Source of the DNA: Algoriphagus sp. NG3 | GTDB lineage: Bacteria > Bacteroidota > Bacteroidia > Cytophagales > Cyclobacteriaceae | DNA: 64,000 nucleotides | Assembly: GCF_034119865.1 (NCBI RefSeq) | Contig: NZ_CP139421.1 | Span: 4,690,501-4,754,500, forward strand | Direction of reading: 5' to 3' | Shown here: in pieces, positions 8,827 to 17,281 of the stretch | How positions within the stretch are numbered: the stretch's first letter is position 1 | Layout of the letters: every line of letters starts with the position of its first letter | The notes under the pieces: model-generated | Seen by the model: the letters and a program-made list of their open reading frames with translations, nothing else | Told to the model about the DNA's origin: nothing | The model's database searches: none | Position numbers and translations under genes: made by a program

Positions 8827-9569
8827 TATTTTAGTTTATTAGGTAAATAGTTGATTGAGCTCTTAACTCTGTCTTGGGTCTCTTTGACACGCCAAAGCCT
8901 CCACCAAGGAGTGCCGGGGGAATCGTGGTGCTCGTAATGATAGCCAAAGAAATAACAGCTTAAAAAAGCCCACAAATGGTTTTTGGTCTGGGTTGTAGAA
9001 TGATGTTTATTGTCTATTTCCCCTTTATGTGGCAGGTAGGTGCCAAAATAAAAAAGTTGAAAGGTGGAGAGTATCGCCGGCAGCATCCAGAATATGATCA
9101 GGTTTTCTGTAGGTAGGAACAGCTTCAGTACATTGAAAGTAATTGCCATCAACAGAATCTGCCATACCGTGACGTATTGCCTGATAAAGGAGATGTACCA
9201 AGCAAAGAAATTGTCTGAAGTATGGTAATCCGGATCTTGGGCTGTGGCCACAAAGCGATGGTGCTCATGATGCTTGGGAAAAAGCCTCGCGTAGAAATTA
9301 AAAGAAAAAAGCAGGGCAGAAATCCAGCCAATGCTTTTGTTCAGTTGTTTATGGGAGGATACTAGGCCATGCATAGCATCATGGGCTGTGATAAACAATC
9401 CTGTATAAAGATGCATTTGTATCAGAATTCCCAGATAGACCACGGGATCTGTCCAGGAGATCGGGTAATTCAGCAAGAAAATCAAGCTAACCAACCAAAG
9501 GCTAATAATTCCCGATGCAATGAGAATTCCCTTTGGGTCTATAGTGGAATGAATGATTTCTCGCTTCAT
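8826..9569 (-). CDS. crtW: Beta-carotene 4-ketolase CrtW (membrane fatty-acid-desaturase fold)
   Basis: The 247-aa membrane protein carries the di-iron histidine clusters of CrtW: HDAMH, HHEHHR, and a C-terminal GYHYEHHDSPGTPWWRL, which is very close to the ketolase signature. FYFGTYLPHKG also fits. It adds a keto group at C4 of beta-ionone rings. It lies 24 bases after ispH and overlaps the TonB receptor start. Together with crtZ it would give the 3-hydroxy-4-keto ring of flexixanthin- or astaxanthin-type pigments. A general desaturase is the alternative but less likely. Confidence 0.88.
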   Translation of the reverse strand: MKREIIHSTIDPKGILIASGIISLWLVSLIFLLNYPISWTDPVVYLGILIQMHLYTGLFITAHDAMHGLVSSHKQLNKSIGWISALLFSFNFYARLFPKHHEHHRFVATAQDPDYHTSDNFFAWYISFIRQYVTVWQILLMAITFNVLKLFLPTENLIIFWMLPAILSTFQLFYFGTYLPHKGEIDNKHHSTTQTKNHLWAFLSCYFFGYHYEHHDSPGTPWWRLWRVKETQDRVKSSINYLPNKLK

Positions 9570-9593
9570 ATAGGCAAGTTGGCAATGTTTACT

Positions 9594-10439
9594 TTAAAAA
9601 GACAGGATTTTTTCCTTTACCTGCTCCATCAACCACATGGGGGTAGAAGTGGCTCCACAGATCCCTACACGCTCATTTTTCCCAAACCACTCAGCATCAA
9701 TCTGATCCCTGTTGGAAACAAAATACGTGTTTGGATTGGTTGATTTGCAGACGTTATAAAGTACTTTGCCATTGGATGATTTGGTGCCGCTCACAAAAAC
9801 TATTTTGTCGAATTTTCTAGAAAAATCCCTCAGTTCTTTGTCACGGTTGGATACCTGCCTGCAGATGGTGTCATTGGTATTTACTTCGATGTCCGCATTT
9901 TTAAGGAAATCATTGATCTCATAGAACTTGTCGGTGCTCTTGGTAGTCTGGCTATAGAGCGTGAGCTTTTTGGGAAGCTTGTCCAGCTGCAGTTCGGAGA
10001 TGTCCTGAAAGACCACTGCTTCGTTATTGGTCTGCCCTAAAAGACCGATCACCTCAGCATGTGCATGCTTGCCATATATGTAGATTGGTTCTTTCTTGTC
10101 AAAAGAGGACTTGATCCGGTGCTGCAATTTAAGCACCACAGGACAGCTGGCATCGATTAAAGTAAGGTTGTTTTTAATCGCAAGTTCGTAAGTGGAAGGT
10201 GGCTCACCATGAGCCCGGATGAGTACTTTCTCATCATGAAGCCCCTCTAGGATCTGATGATCAATGATCTTTAGACCTTTATCCTTTAGTCGATTTACCT
10301 CTTCGTCATTGTGGACGATGTCCCCTAGGCAGTAAAGTACCCCTTCTTCATCCAGAATATCCTCCGCCATTTCGATAGCATACACTACCCCGAAGCAGAA
10401 TCCGGAATGCTCATCGATTTGTACTTGGAGGTTTTTCAT
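9594..10439 (-). CDS. ispH: 4-hydroxy-3-methylbut-2-enyl diphosphate reductase
   Basis: The 281-aa enzyme catalyses the last step of the non-mevalonate pathway, forming IPP and DMAPP with an iron-sulfur cluster. The three cluster cysteines are visible in GFCFGV (near 15), DASCPVV (near 100) and TICRQVSNRD (near 195). Conserved substrate-site strings include RAHGEP and GATSTP. It lies between the lycopene cyclase and crtW genes in the same direction, so precursor supply is physically tied to carotenoid formation. The 135-base gap upstream could contain an extra promoter. Confidence 0.95.
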   Translation of the reverse strand: MKNLQVQIDEHSGFCFGVVYAIEMAEDILDEEGVLYCLGDIVHNDEEVNRLKDKGLKIIDHQILEGLHDEKVLIRAHGEPPSTYELAIKNNLTLIDASCPVVLKLQHRIKSSFDKKEPIYIYGKHAHAEVIGLLGQTNNEAVVFQDISELQLDKLPKKLTLYSQTTKSTDKFYEINDFLKNADIEVNTNDTICRQVSNRDKELRDFSRKFDKIVFVSGTKSSNGKVLYNVCKSTNPNTYFVSNRDQIDAEWFGKNERVGICGATSTPMWLMEQVKEKILSF

Positions 10440-10574
10440 GTGTTTATAACTTGTTTTTCATATTTAGAGACCCGTTCCTAACATGATTTGGAACCTATCT
10501 ACCGCAAACAGGGAATCTTGCACGGCGTAATCATAATTCTGTATATTCGATGAACCATGCTTCGATTTCATAAA

Positions 10575-11285
10575 CTAGTAACTTATAGTTTCTTGAATTG
10601 TTTTTCTACTTCTAAAATATTCAAATAAAGAAACATTCATCAATAACAACGTCATGGAGTAAATAGTGTCTTCTATAGGAACCGTCCAGATTCGGATCCC
10701 TAGATTTTCTTGATTATTGTAGATTACGACTGCTTCATCAGTGAGCCCTCCGGTCAGTATACCATTACAAATGATAAAAGGAATCAGGTGTACTAAGTAG
10801 GCAAAAAAGAACCTGCCTAAGTATTTATCTTTGAAAATGATCCAATGAAGCCCAAGTGCCACTGCTCCGATAAGAAAATTGACACTAGTATAGAGTTTGT
10901 CCAAATGGATAAATGCGAATAGCAGCAAGATCGGAATCATCAGGAAAAGGAAGTACTTACCGGCAGTCTTGAAATGATCCTTTGGAAAAAAGTAAATCAA
11001 AACCTCATAGATAAATACACAGGCGAAGGGTACGGTAAAGAAGAATAACCATTCTTCCAGCGGCATTTGTAGCAGATAAAGCCCTACCAGATAGCGTGGA
11101 TTGAACTCCCAGACTCCAATGACAGTAAACCAATGATCCCAAATCAGAAAAAAAGCCGCAGTGAGTAGAATAGCTGGAAATAAAGCGACCCACTTTGATG
11201 CAAATCTGATTTTAGGCTCAAATGAGCGAATCAGGGGAAAGGAAATAGTAAAGAGGTTAATAGCCAGATAGAGAAATTTTTCCAT
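10575..11285 (-). CDS. crtYcd: Fused CrtYc-CrtYd-type lycopene beta-cyclase
   Basis: The 236-aa polytopic membrane protein contains two repeated lycopene-cyclase domains. The first half has GVWEFNPRYLVG and PLEEWLFFFTVPF, the hallmark of the heterodimeric CrtYc/CrtYd family. The second half repeats the pattern as RIWTVPIEDTIYSM. Fusion of both halves in one chain is known from Bacteroidota, including Algoriphagus. It cyclises one or both ends of lycopene. The gene follows crtB with a 2-base gap, a clear operon arrangement. Whether it makes mono- or dicyclic products cannot be read from the sequence. Confidence 0.9.
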   Translation of the reverse strand: MEKFLYLAINLFTISFPLIRSFEPKIRFASKWVALFPAILLTAAFFLIWDHWFTVIGVWEFNPRYLVGLYLLQMPLEEWLFFFTVPFACVFIYEVLIYFFPKDHFKTAGKYFLFLMIPILLLFAFIHLDKLYTSVNFLIGAVALGLHWIIFKDKYLGRFFFAYLVHLIPFIICNGILTGGLTDEAVVIYNNQENLGIRIWTVPIEDTIYSMTLLLMNVSLFEYFRSRKTIQETISY

Positions 11286-11287
11286 AG

Positions 11288-12130
11288 TCAGCTCAGTCCC
11301 AGTTTACTCCCAAAATAGGTTCCTACCAGCAAGGTGAATTTCTGGGAATTCGGGATTCTGATGCGTTCTTTGGTGATAATAGCCGCAGATAGGCCTTTGA
11401 TCTTATCAAACAGCTTCTGATAATAGAGGTAAGCTACTTTAACACCCAGTTTTGCGCCATCAGGAAGTTGGCTTATGCCGATGAGTGCCTCATCAAAATC
11501 CTGTTGAATGTCTTTCTCTATAACGCTCTTGTCCGTTTTGTCAAAGAATTCATAAGAGACCCCAGGGAAATAAACTCTTCCCCGTTCTTCGAAGTCACTC
11601 TTGATGTCCCGGAGGAAATTGACTTTTTGAAATGCTGAGCCTAGCATTCTGGCAGGGCGCTGTAGTCGCTGATACATGGCTTCATCTCCTTCCACAAATA
11701 CTTTCAGACACATCAGGCCCACTACCTCCGCAGAACCATAAATGTACTCCTGATAACGGCTGTCGTTATAGGTGCTGAAGTCCAGATCCATGGCCATGCT
11801 TTTAAAAAATGATTCTATCAATTCCAGATCAATTTCATATTTGTTTACGATCAATTGGAATCCATGAAGCACAGGATTCAGGGATAATTTTGCCTCAATA
11901 GCCGCATAGGTTTCCCGACGGAATTCTGCAAGCAATGTAGCCTTGTCATGTTCGTGAAAAGTATCCACTATCTCATCAGCATAGCGCACAAATCCATAAA
12001 TCGCATATACTGGCGCGTGAAATTTTTTGTCCAGCGTCTGGATACCAAGCGTAAAGCTAGTGCTGTACCGCTGGGTGATCAGCTTGCCACATTCAAGGCT
12101 GGTTTGGTCAAATAACTCCTTTGCATCCAT
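11288..12130 (-). CDS. crtB: Phytoene synthase
   Basis: The 280-aa protein of the squalene/phytoene synthase family joins two geranylgeranyl diphosphates to phytoene. Both aspartate-rich motifs are present: YADEIVDTFHE in the N-terminal third and NFLRDIKSDFEERGRVYFP in the second half. The N-terminal RYSTSFTLG is also typical. It lies 192 bases downstream of crtI and is followed immediately by the lycopene cyclase. No geranylgeranyl diphosphate synthase gene is found in the window. Confidence 0.95.
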   Translation of the reverse strand: MDAKELFDQTSLECGKLITQRYSTSFTLGIQTLDKKFHAPVYAIYGFVRYADEIVDTFHEHDKATLLAEFRRETYAAIEAKLSLNPVLHGFQLIVNKYEIDLELIESFFKSMAMDLDFSTYNDSRYQEYIYGSAEVVGLMCLKVFVEGDEAMYQRLQRPARMLGSAFQKVNFLRDIKSDFEERGRVYFPGVSYEFFDKTDKSVIEKDIQQDFDEALIGISQLPDGAKLGVKVAYLYYQKLFDKIKGLSAAIITKERIRIPNSQKFTLLVGTYFGSKLGLS

Positions 12131-12322
12131 GATGTCTTAGTTCTTATTGTAAATATGGATAGTGCTAAATCAGTAGCCCTAGCTACAGATGCGTTATTAA
12201 TTTAATTAGTCCCAACATATAGCTTACCTGTTAGTGCCCCCCTAAAGCGAAGCATTAAACATATTCTTAAATTCAATGCGCATAAGTATAATCTAAACTA
12301 ATGAAAATTAATCCCTTATTAA

Positions 12323-13801
12323 TCATTGGTTTTCTTTAATTACCTCTTTCGCAACTACATGCCCCGAAATCAAGGAGGGGGGCACTCCCGGTCCTGGCAC
12401 GGTGAGTTGACCTGTGTAAAACAAGTTTCTTACCTTTTTGTTTTTTAACGATGGTTTCAGTAGTGCTGTTTGTTTCAATGTATTAGCCAGTCCATAAGCA
12501 TTTCCCTTGTAAGCGTGATAATCTGCCTTAAAATCGGAATGCGCATAGGATCTTTTGTAAATCACGTTCTGACGGATTTTCTGACCGCTGATCTTTTCCA
12601 GTCTGTCCATGATGATGTCGTAGTATTTCTCTCTGGTTTCCTCAGAATCTTCCAGATCAGGCGCAAGGGGCACCAGCAAAAACAGGTTTTCCATTCCTTC
12701 CGGCGCTACAGTCTCATCAGTGATAGACGGGACACAGGCATAGAACAAGGGAGCTTCCGGCCATCTTGGATTGGTATAGATCGCATCGGCATGAGGCCCT
12801 AGGGGCTCATCAAAGAACAGGTTATGATGACGTAGGTTTTGCAGTTTTTTATCTACCCCTAGATAGAAAAGCAGGCTAGAAGGTGCCAGCACCCTACTAT
12901 CCCAATATTCTTTGTCATAATTACTGTATTTCGGGCTGACAAGATGCCTGTCCACATGGTGATAATCGGCCCCTGCTATGACTACATCAGCTTGTATCTT
13001 TTGGCCATTCACCAGCCTAATGCGTTTTGCTTCTCCTCGTTCTATTTCTATCTCTTCCACTTCAGCATTATATTGGATTTTGACTCCTTTTTCTTCAGCC
13101 AAGTCCACCATTGCTTTGATGATTTCATGCATTCCACCTTTTGGATACCAGGTTCCTAATGCGATATCAGCATAATTCATCAGACTATATAGGGCAGGAA
13201 TGTTTTTTGCTGTTTCCCCCAAGAAAAGCACTGGGAATTCCATCAGACGGATGATTTTTTCTGATTTAAAAAACTTCCGTACATGGGAAGACATAGACTG
13301 GAATATATCCATACGCATCACATCTTTCATCAGTGCCAAAGACGCAAATTCCAGAAGCGAACGGCTGGGTTTTTTTACCAGATCGTGAATCCCTACTTTA
13401 TACTTATATTTTGCTTGCTCTAGGAAAAGACCCAGTTGTGCCACTGATCCAGGTTCTATTTGCTCGAGCATGGCTTTGAATTCGTCTAGCTTGGCAGGAA
13501 TATCCAAAACGTCATCTTTTCCATAGATCACCGCATAAGAAGGATCCAGACGGATGAGATCGTAATAATCTGAAGGCTGTTTGCCGAAATGAGAAAAATA
13601 ATCTTCAAAAACATCGGGCATCCAATACCAACTTGGTCCCATGTCAAATGTGAAGCCATGACTTTCGAATTTACGCGCTCTTCCTCCCGGAGAATCATTT
13701 TTCTCCAGAAGTGTAACTGAAAAGCCGTTGGCGGCCAAGTGGGTGGCAGCGGAAAGCCCTGCAAATCCTGACCCTATCACCACCGCATGTTTTTTTGTCA
13801 T
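12323..13801 (-). CDS. crtI: Phytoene desaturase
   Basis: The 492-aa flavoenzyme has an N-terminal dinucleotide-binding motif (GSGFAGLSAATHLA, followed by LLEKNDSPGGRAR) and the CrtI-specific C-terminal signature FYTGQLTVPGPGVPPSL. It converts phytoene towards lycopene. The ATG lies 4 bases after the stop of the sigma factor gene, so both are co-transcribed. The 192-base gap to crtB contains no gene. A paralogous CrtD-type 3,4-desaturase, expected for flexixanthin, is not in the window. Confidence 0.95.
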   Translation of the reverse strand: MTKKHAVVIGSGFAGLSAATHLAANGFSVTLLEKNDSPGGRARKFESHGFTFDMGPSWYWMPDVFEDYFSHFGKQPSDYYDLIRLDPSYAVIYGKDDVLDIPAKLDEFKAMLEQIEPGSVAQLGLFLEQAKYKYKVGIHDLVKKPSRSLLEFASLALMKDVMRMDIFQSMSSHVRKFFKSEKIIRLMEFPVLFLGETAKNIPALYSLMNYADIALGTWYPKGGMHEIIKAMVDLAEEKGVKIQYNAEVEEIEIERGEAKRIRLVNGQKIQADVVIAGADYHHVDRHLVSPKYSNYDKEYWDSRVLAPSSLLFYLGVDKKLQNLRHHNLFFDEPLGPHADAIYTNPRWPEAPLFYACVPSITDETVAPEGMENLFLLVPLAPDLEDSEETREKYYDIIMDRLEKISGQKIRQNVIYKRSYAHSDFKADYHAYKGNAYGLANTLKQTALLKPSLKNKKVRNLFYTGQLTVPGPGVPPSLISGHVVAKEVIKENQ

Positions 13802-13805
13802 CTGT

Positions 13806-14318
13806 TTAGTTAAGATGCTTATACACTATCAAATCCTCTTTGAGATACTTACGGGCAATATGAATTCTATTTTTCACAGTTCCAATCGGAATACTGAGCC
13901 TTTCGGCGATCTCGTGGTATTTGAATCCTCTATAGTAAAGTAAAAAAGGTGTACTGAAAACTTCATCAAGTCGATTTATCGCTGCATAAATATCTTCCAT
14001 TGTAAAATCACCATAAGCTGAATTTTCTATGACCGCTTCACGTGAATTGAGGTAGTGTAGATTATCCGTGGTATCCACAAATGTGGCTCTTCTTACCATC
14101 TTCTGGTAGTTGGTGATGAATGTGTTCTTCATGATGGTGTAAAGCCATGCCTTCAAGTTAGTACCTTCAGCGAATTTATCCTGATTGGTATAGGCTTTCA
14201 CCATGGTATCCTGCAGCAGGTCATTGGCATCGTCCAGGTCTTTGGTGAGTTTCAGGGCAAATGGCTTTAGTACACTAGAAAGTTGATTGAGCGAGTAACT
14301 GAATTCAATGGTAGTCAT
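13806..14318 (-). CDS. ECF-type RNA polymerase sigma factor heading the crt operon
   Basis: The 170-aa protein has a region-2 segment (DLLQDTMVKAYTNQDKF, then LKAWLYTIMKNTFITNYQK) and a region-4 helix-turn-helix (YHEIAERLSIPIGTVKNRIHIARKYL). It is the first gene of the crtI-crtB-crtYcd run, 4 bases before crtI. This placement recalls CarQ of Myxococcus, which drives light-induced carotenogenesis, but no membrane anti-sigma factor like CarR is adjacent. It may autoregulate the operon. Direct targets are inferred only. Confidence 0.88.
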   Translation of the reverse strand: MTTIEFSYSLNQLSSVLKPFALKLTKDLDDANDLLQDTMVKAYTNQDKFAEGTNLKAWLYTIMKNTFITNYQKMVRRATFVDTTDNLHYLNSREAVIENSAYGDFTMEDIYAAINRLDEVFSTPFLLYYRGFKYHEIAERLSIPIGTVKNRIHIARKYLKEDLIVYKHLN

Positions 14319-14334
14319 GATGAAGTGGTTTTTG

Positions 14335-14375
14335 TTTAATCAAACATACACATCATTAAACGGAATTAAAAGAAA
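14335..14375 (-). promoter_or_regulatory. Possible promoter of the sigma-crtI operon
   Basis: On the minus strand the octamer TATGTTTG (14348-14341) matches the Bacteroidota -7 consensus TAnnTTTG. It would place transcription start roughly 15-20 bases before the sigma factor ATG at 14318. A clear TTG at the -33 position is missing, which fits a promoter that needs a special sigma factor or an activator. The upstream region is AT-rich. Confidence 0.35.
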
Positions 14376-14464
14376 ATGTTTAAGTAATCAGTAAAAAAGT
14401 TAAACAAAAATATATCCCTTAATAATCTCTCTCTAAAAAATATGCTCTTTTGCTTTGTAAAGGC

Positions 14465-14496
14465 ACAAAAAAGCATTCTGGAGAAGAATGCTTTTG
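14465..14496 (-). terminator. Rho-independent terminator after the carH-like gene
   Basis: An 11-bp stem formed by AAAAGCATTCT and AGAATGCTTTT around a short loop is followed on the minus strand by a T run. It lies 22 bases past the stop of the MerR-type gene at 14518. It separates the crtZ/regulator transcript from the sigma-crtI transcript. Confidence 0.75.
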
Positions 14497-14517
14497 TTTA
14501 AAATTTATGATTAAAGG

Positions 14518-15408
14518 CTAAACGGTCTCATGCTCCATGTGCAGTAAAACTTCCTTTATTTCCCTGGCGTGGGTGAGTAATCGTATATTCGAGGGCACCT
14601 CGATCTGCTGCTCTAAAGTCTGCAAACCTGTGATGAACAGTTCGCTTTCAGAAAATTCTCTTCCCAGCCAGCATACGTAGTCCTGTACATTGTCACCCGA
14701 AGGAGCAGATGTGATGATGGTAAGCAAAAACTCTGGCTTTTGGAGATTATATACAGAGACCAAATCCTCCTGTGGAGTACTCTGTCCTAAATAAATGACC
14801 CGATGCCCATGTTTTTTAATTAAATAGGAGCTGAAAAGTAGTGAAAGTTCATGGAGCTCACCTTCGGGAAGAAACAGCATAAAGGTTTTGCCATTGCTTT
14901 TGCCCACCTGCCCATCGATGGCCACAATAAGTTTTTGCCGGATAAGGTTTGATATAAAATGTTCCTGTGCGGGGTTGATGGCACCGGTCTGCCAGAGTAT
15001 TCCGATCCTGGAGAGAAAGGGATATATCACATTAAGTACGGTATCCTCAAATCCTAGTTTGATGATATTGGTAGAAAGAACCTTCTCAAACCTGTCTTCA
15101 TCCATCTCGATCATGCAGATGGTAAGTGCCTGTATTTGGTCGTTGTGATCCACAGATTGATCTGTCAGCCTGATGATTTCCTGGGAGATATCGGCTGAGG
15201 ACATTGCCGCAATCTTGCTGATCTTCATGCCATGCGCGTTCAGCATGGACACATTCAGGATGAGCTTCAGATCTGCATCATCATAGAAGCGGATATTGGT
15301 ATCCGTCCGTTTTGGATTCAGCAGATTGTAGCGCTGCTCCCAGATTCTCAGCGTATGAGCCTTGATTCCTGAGAGTTGTTCCAGATCTTTTATAGAGTAG
15401 TTGCTCAC
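14518..15408 (-). CDS. CarH-like B12-binding MerR transcription factor (photoreceptor candidate)
   Basis: The 296-aa protein has an N-terminal MerR helix-turn-helix (IKDLEQLSGIKAHTLRIWEQRY, cut here to its key part: LRIWEQRYNLL) and a C-terminal cobalamin module. W139-x9-E149-H150 matches the W-x9-E-H motif of adenosylcobalamin photoreceptors of the CarH type. E184-x-H186 gives the B12 lower-ligand motif, though the usual following Gly is Ser189. The residue after Trp is Gln140, where Thermus CarH has the His that caps cobalt after light. In the family, B12 binding in the dark represses carotenoid genes and light releases the DNA. The gene overlaps crtZ by 4 bases and ends at a terminator. 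Confidence 0.85.
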   Translation of the reverse strand: MSNYSIKDLEQLSGIKAHTLRIWEQRYNLLNPKRTDTNIRFYDDADLKLILNVSMLNAHGMKISKIAAMSSADISQEIIRLTDQSVDHNDQIQALTICMIEMDEDRFEKVLSTNIIKLGFEDTVLNVIYPFLSRIGILWQTGAINPAQEHFISNLIRQKLIVAIDGQVGKSNGKTFMLFLPEGELHELSLLFSSYLIKKHGHRVIYLGQSTPQEDLVSVYNLQKPEFLLTIITSAPSGDNVQDYVCWLGREFSESELFITGLQTLEQQIEVPSNIRLLTHAREIKEVLLHMEHETV

Positions 15409-15851
15409 CTGTCTTTTGTCTTAAAATATTTTTTTGGAACCAAAAAGAGCCCAAAAGATACTGCGTCGTCCTTCTTGTCACTGTAATGATGAGCTTGATG
15501 GGCCTTGAAGATCCCTTGCAGAAAACTACTTTTTGGCCGGTCTAGCCACTTGATGCGCCTATGGATCAAAATGTCATGCAGGAGAAAATATAGCAAGCCA
15601 TATAAGCTAATCCCTATTCCTAGCCAAAACCTGTAATCCAACTTCCCTATTCCCAAGAAAATCAATAACACCGCAACGCTCCCAAATAGAAGAGAAAAGA
15701 GGTCATTTAGTTCCAGAAAGGAGTCTGAATGCTTATGATGTGTCTTGTGAATCATCCAGAGCGGTCCATGCATAAGATATTTGTGGATCGCCCATCCGGA
15801 TATCTCCATCAATACAAATCCCAATATCGTAAAACCTATCGCTTCTATCAT
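15405..15851 (-). CDS. crtZ: Beta-carotene 3-hydroxylase
   Basis: The 148-aa membrane enzyme shows the four histidine clusters of CrtZ: HKYLMH, HKTHHKH, HDILIHRR and HQAHH. Its length is close to that of bacterial CrtZ. It hydroxylates C3 of beta-ionone rings. Its stop overlaps the start of the CarH-like gene (ATGA), so the hydroxylase and the regulator are translated together. The 201-base gap before it, downstream of the cruF-like gene, probably contains a promoter. Confidence 0.92.
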   Translation of the reverse strand: MIEAIGFTILGFVLMEISGWAIHKYLMHGPLWMIHKTHHKHSDSFLELNDLFSLLFGSVAVLLIFLGIGKLDYRFWLGIGISLYGLLYFLLHDILIHRRIKWLDRPKSSFLQGIFKAHQAHHYSDKKDDAVSFGLFLVPKKYFKTKDR

Positions 15852-16052
15852 CAGAGTAACAACCCAAGTAATAATGTTTTGTTTAAGTTATGATCAAGTT
15901 CTCTTAGATAGCTATGGAGAACTTTAAGATTTTCTCACAACCATAGTGTTATGAAGTTTCAGGCACCTGTTAATATACTATTTCCATTATGTTGGATCTT
16001 TTGCTATTTCCAGAAGCCTGTTCTGCACATCCGTTTTCCACTGCTACCTACA

Positions 16053-16724
16053 CTATTTCAGTCCTAACGTAAAATTCAGGATAGTGAAGAATAGTACCAT
16101 GCAGATCAGCATCCAGGCTGCCAAAGGATTCTCCCGCTCGAAATTGGCCTTTCGGTAGATCAGATGGATAAGAAATGCCACTGCAAACCAAGAGAAGTAA
16201 TTTCCGGAAGGTATAATATCAAATTTCCAATACCACATATCCAAGGCTACCGCCACCGGTTCCAAGATATAATCAATCACCACCATAGCCGTAGCTCCCA
16301 GCAGCGCTGCATAGTAGTCATTGTCTGTTGTTCTGTGGAAAACTGTTCCGGTAAGATATACCAATAAAAACCAGTTGACCCCGATCACAATAGGTACATC
16401 CCAGAGCTTGGGACCTAAGGTAGGCCCATATACGTAATCCCCAAATAGATACCCTGTATGAATTCCTATCGCCTCAGCGCCGAACCCTATCCAGAATGCC
16501 GCTGTGGCAAAGATGGGGAAAGCCTCATTCCAGCCCTTGTGAAAGCCTAATAAAATCACCAAGGAAACCAGCAACTGGGCAGGAGTAAGCTTCAGGAACA
16601 TCTCCCTGTATTCCGGCAAACTCAAACCAATAACCCCTACTGCATATAAGATTACCACAACGATTTTTGCGATAATCAATCGCTTATTCTGCGCCTCTGG
16701 GGGTGCCTGGGCTATTTTATGCAT
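16053..16724 (-). CDS. cruF: CruF-like carotenoid 1',2'-hydratase / carotenoid biosynthesis membrane protein
   Basis: The 223-aa protein has about seven hydrophobic segments. It shows strings typical of the carotenoid-biosynthesis (CruF) family: FGAEAIGIHTGYLFGDYVYGP and PVVIGVNW-like PIVIGVNWFLL, then DYILEPVAVALDMWYW with acidic residues inside membrane segments. Members add water to the psi end of acyclic or monocyclic carotenoids. A 1'-hydroxyl on the open end is exactly what flexixanthin needs. The gene lies upstream of crtZ on the same strand. The exact reaction is inferred from family and context. Confidence 0.8.
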   Translation of the reverse strand: MHKIAQAPPEAQNKRLIIAKIVVVILYAVGVIGLSLPEYREMFLKLTPAQLLVSLVILLGFHKGWNEAFPIFATAAFWIGFGAEAIGIHTGYLFGDYVYGPTLGPKLWDVPIVIGVNWFLLVYLTGTVFHRTTDNDYYAALLGATAMVVIDYILEPVAVALDMWYWKFDIIPSGNYFSWFAVAFLIHLIYRKANFERENPLAAWMLICMVLFFTILNFTLGLK

Positions 16725-16834
16725 GTTTTAAGAAGCTTTGGGTAATGGAAATTCAATTTTTGCAGATGGATTCCTAACTTTGAAATCTCAAATCTGTTTG
16801 CAAAAAAACGAAATTCCATCCAAAATCCCCTGTT

Positions 16835-17140
16835 ATGATTCTTTACAACATCACGTTTACTGTTTCCAATGAGATTGAGGAGGATTTTGTCCAGTGGATG
16901 AAAGTGACCCATATTCCTGACATTTTCGCAACGGGATTGTTTACTGAACACAAATTCTTTCGGCTGCTCAATAGCCCGGATGATACTGTGACTAACTATT
17001 CGGTGCAATTTTTTGCTGAAAACACCAAAAAACTAATCGAATACGAAAGCCGCTTCGCAAAGGAACTTCGCTACGAAACCCAAGCAAGATATGGTGAAAA
17101 AGCCATGCCTTTCCGCACGCTGATGGAGTCGGTGGATTAA
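16835..17140 (+). CDS. DUF4286 family protein
   Basis: This 101-aa protein begins MILYNITFTVSNEIEEDFVQWMK and has a compact alpha/beta ferredoxin-like pattern with FKFF-type core strings (EHKFFRLL, YSVQFFAEN). This is the usual appearance of the small DUF4286 proteins of Bacteroidota, whose role is unknown. It is divergent from the cruF-like gene, 110 bases away. It has no signal peptide or membrane segment. Confidence 0.75.
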   Translation: MILYNITFTVSNEIEEDFVQWMKVTHIPDIFATGLFTEHKFFRLLNSPDDTVTNYSVQFFAENTKKLIEYESRFAKELRYETQARYGEKAMPFRTLMESVD

Positions 17141-17144
17141 TGAG

Positions 17145-17185
17145 AAGAACCAAGATTCTAGAGTCAAGAGCCGAGAATCAAGATG
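17145..17185. repeat. Short tandem-like CAAGA-rich repeat
   Basis: The stretch contains three loosely repeated units, CCAAGATTCTAGAGT, CAAGAGCCGAGAAT and CAAGAT. Intergenic strings of this kind (mixtures of AGTCAAGA and AATCAAGA) are common and dispersed in Cytophagales genomes. No function is assigned. Confidence 0.45.
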
Positions 17186-17281
17186 GTAGAAGTATGGCTT
17201 GACCCTAAAAATTAATTTTTTAGATTTATTAACTAACTATTCTGCAATGAATTAACTATTTTCCATTCTAAACTCTTTAGA

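Noticed and set aside
15852..16052. Cobalamin riboswitch upstream of crtZ and the carH-like gene
   Set aside because: I looked for a B12-box-like string and a long structured leader and saw neither.
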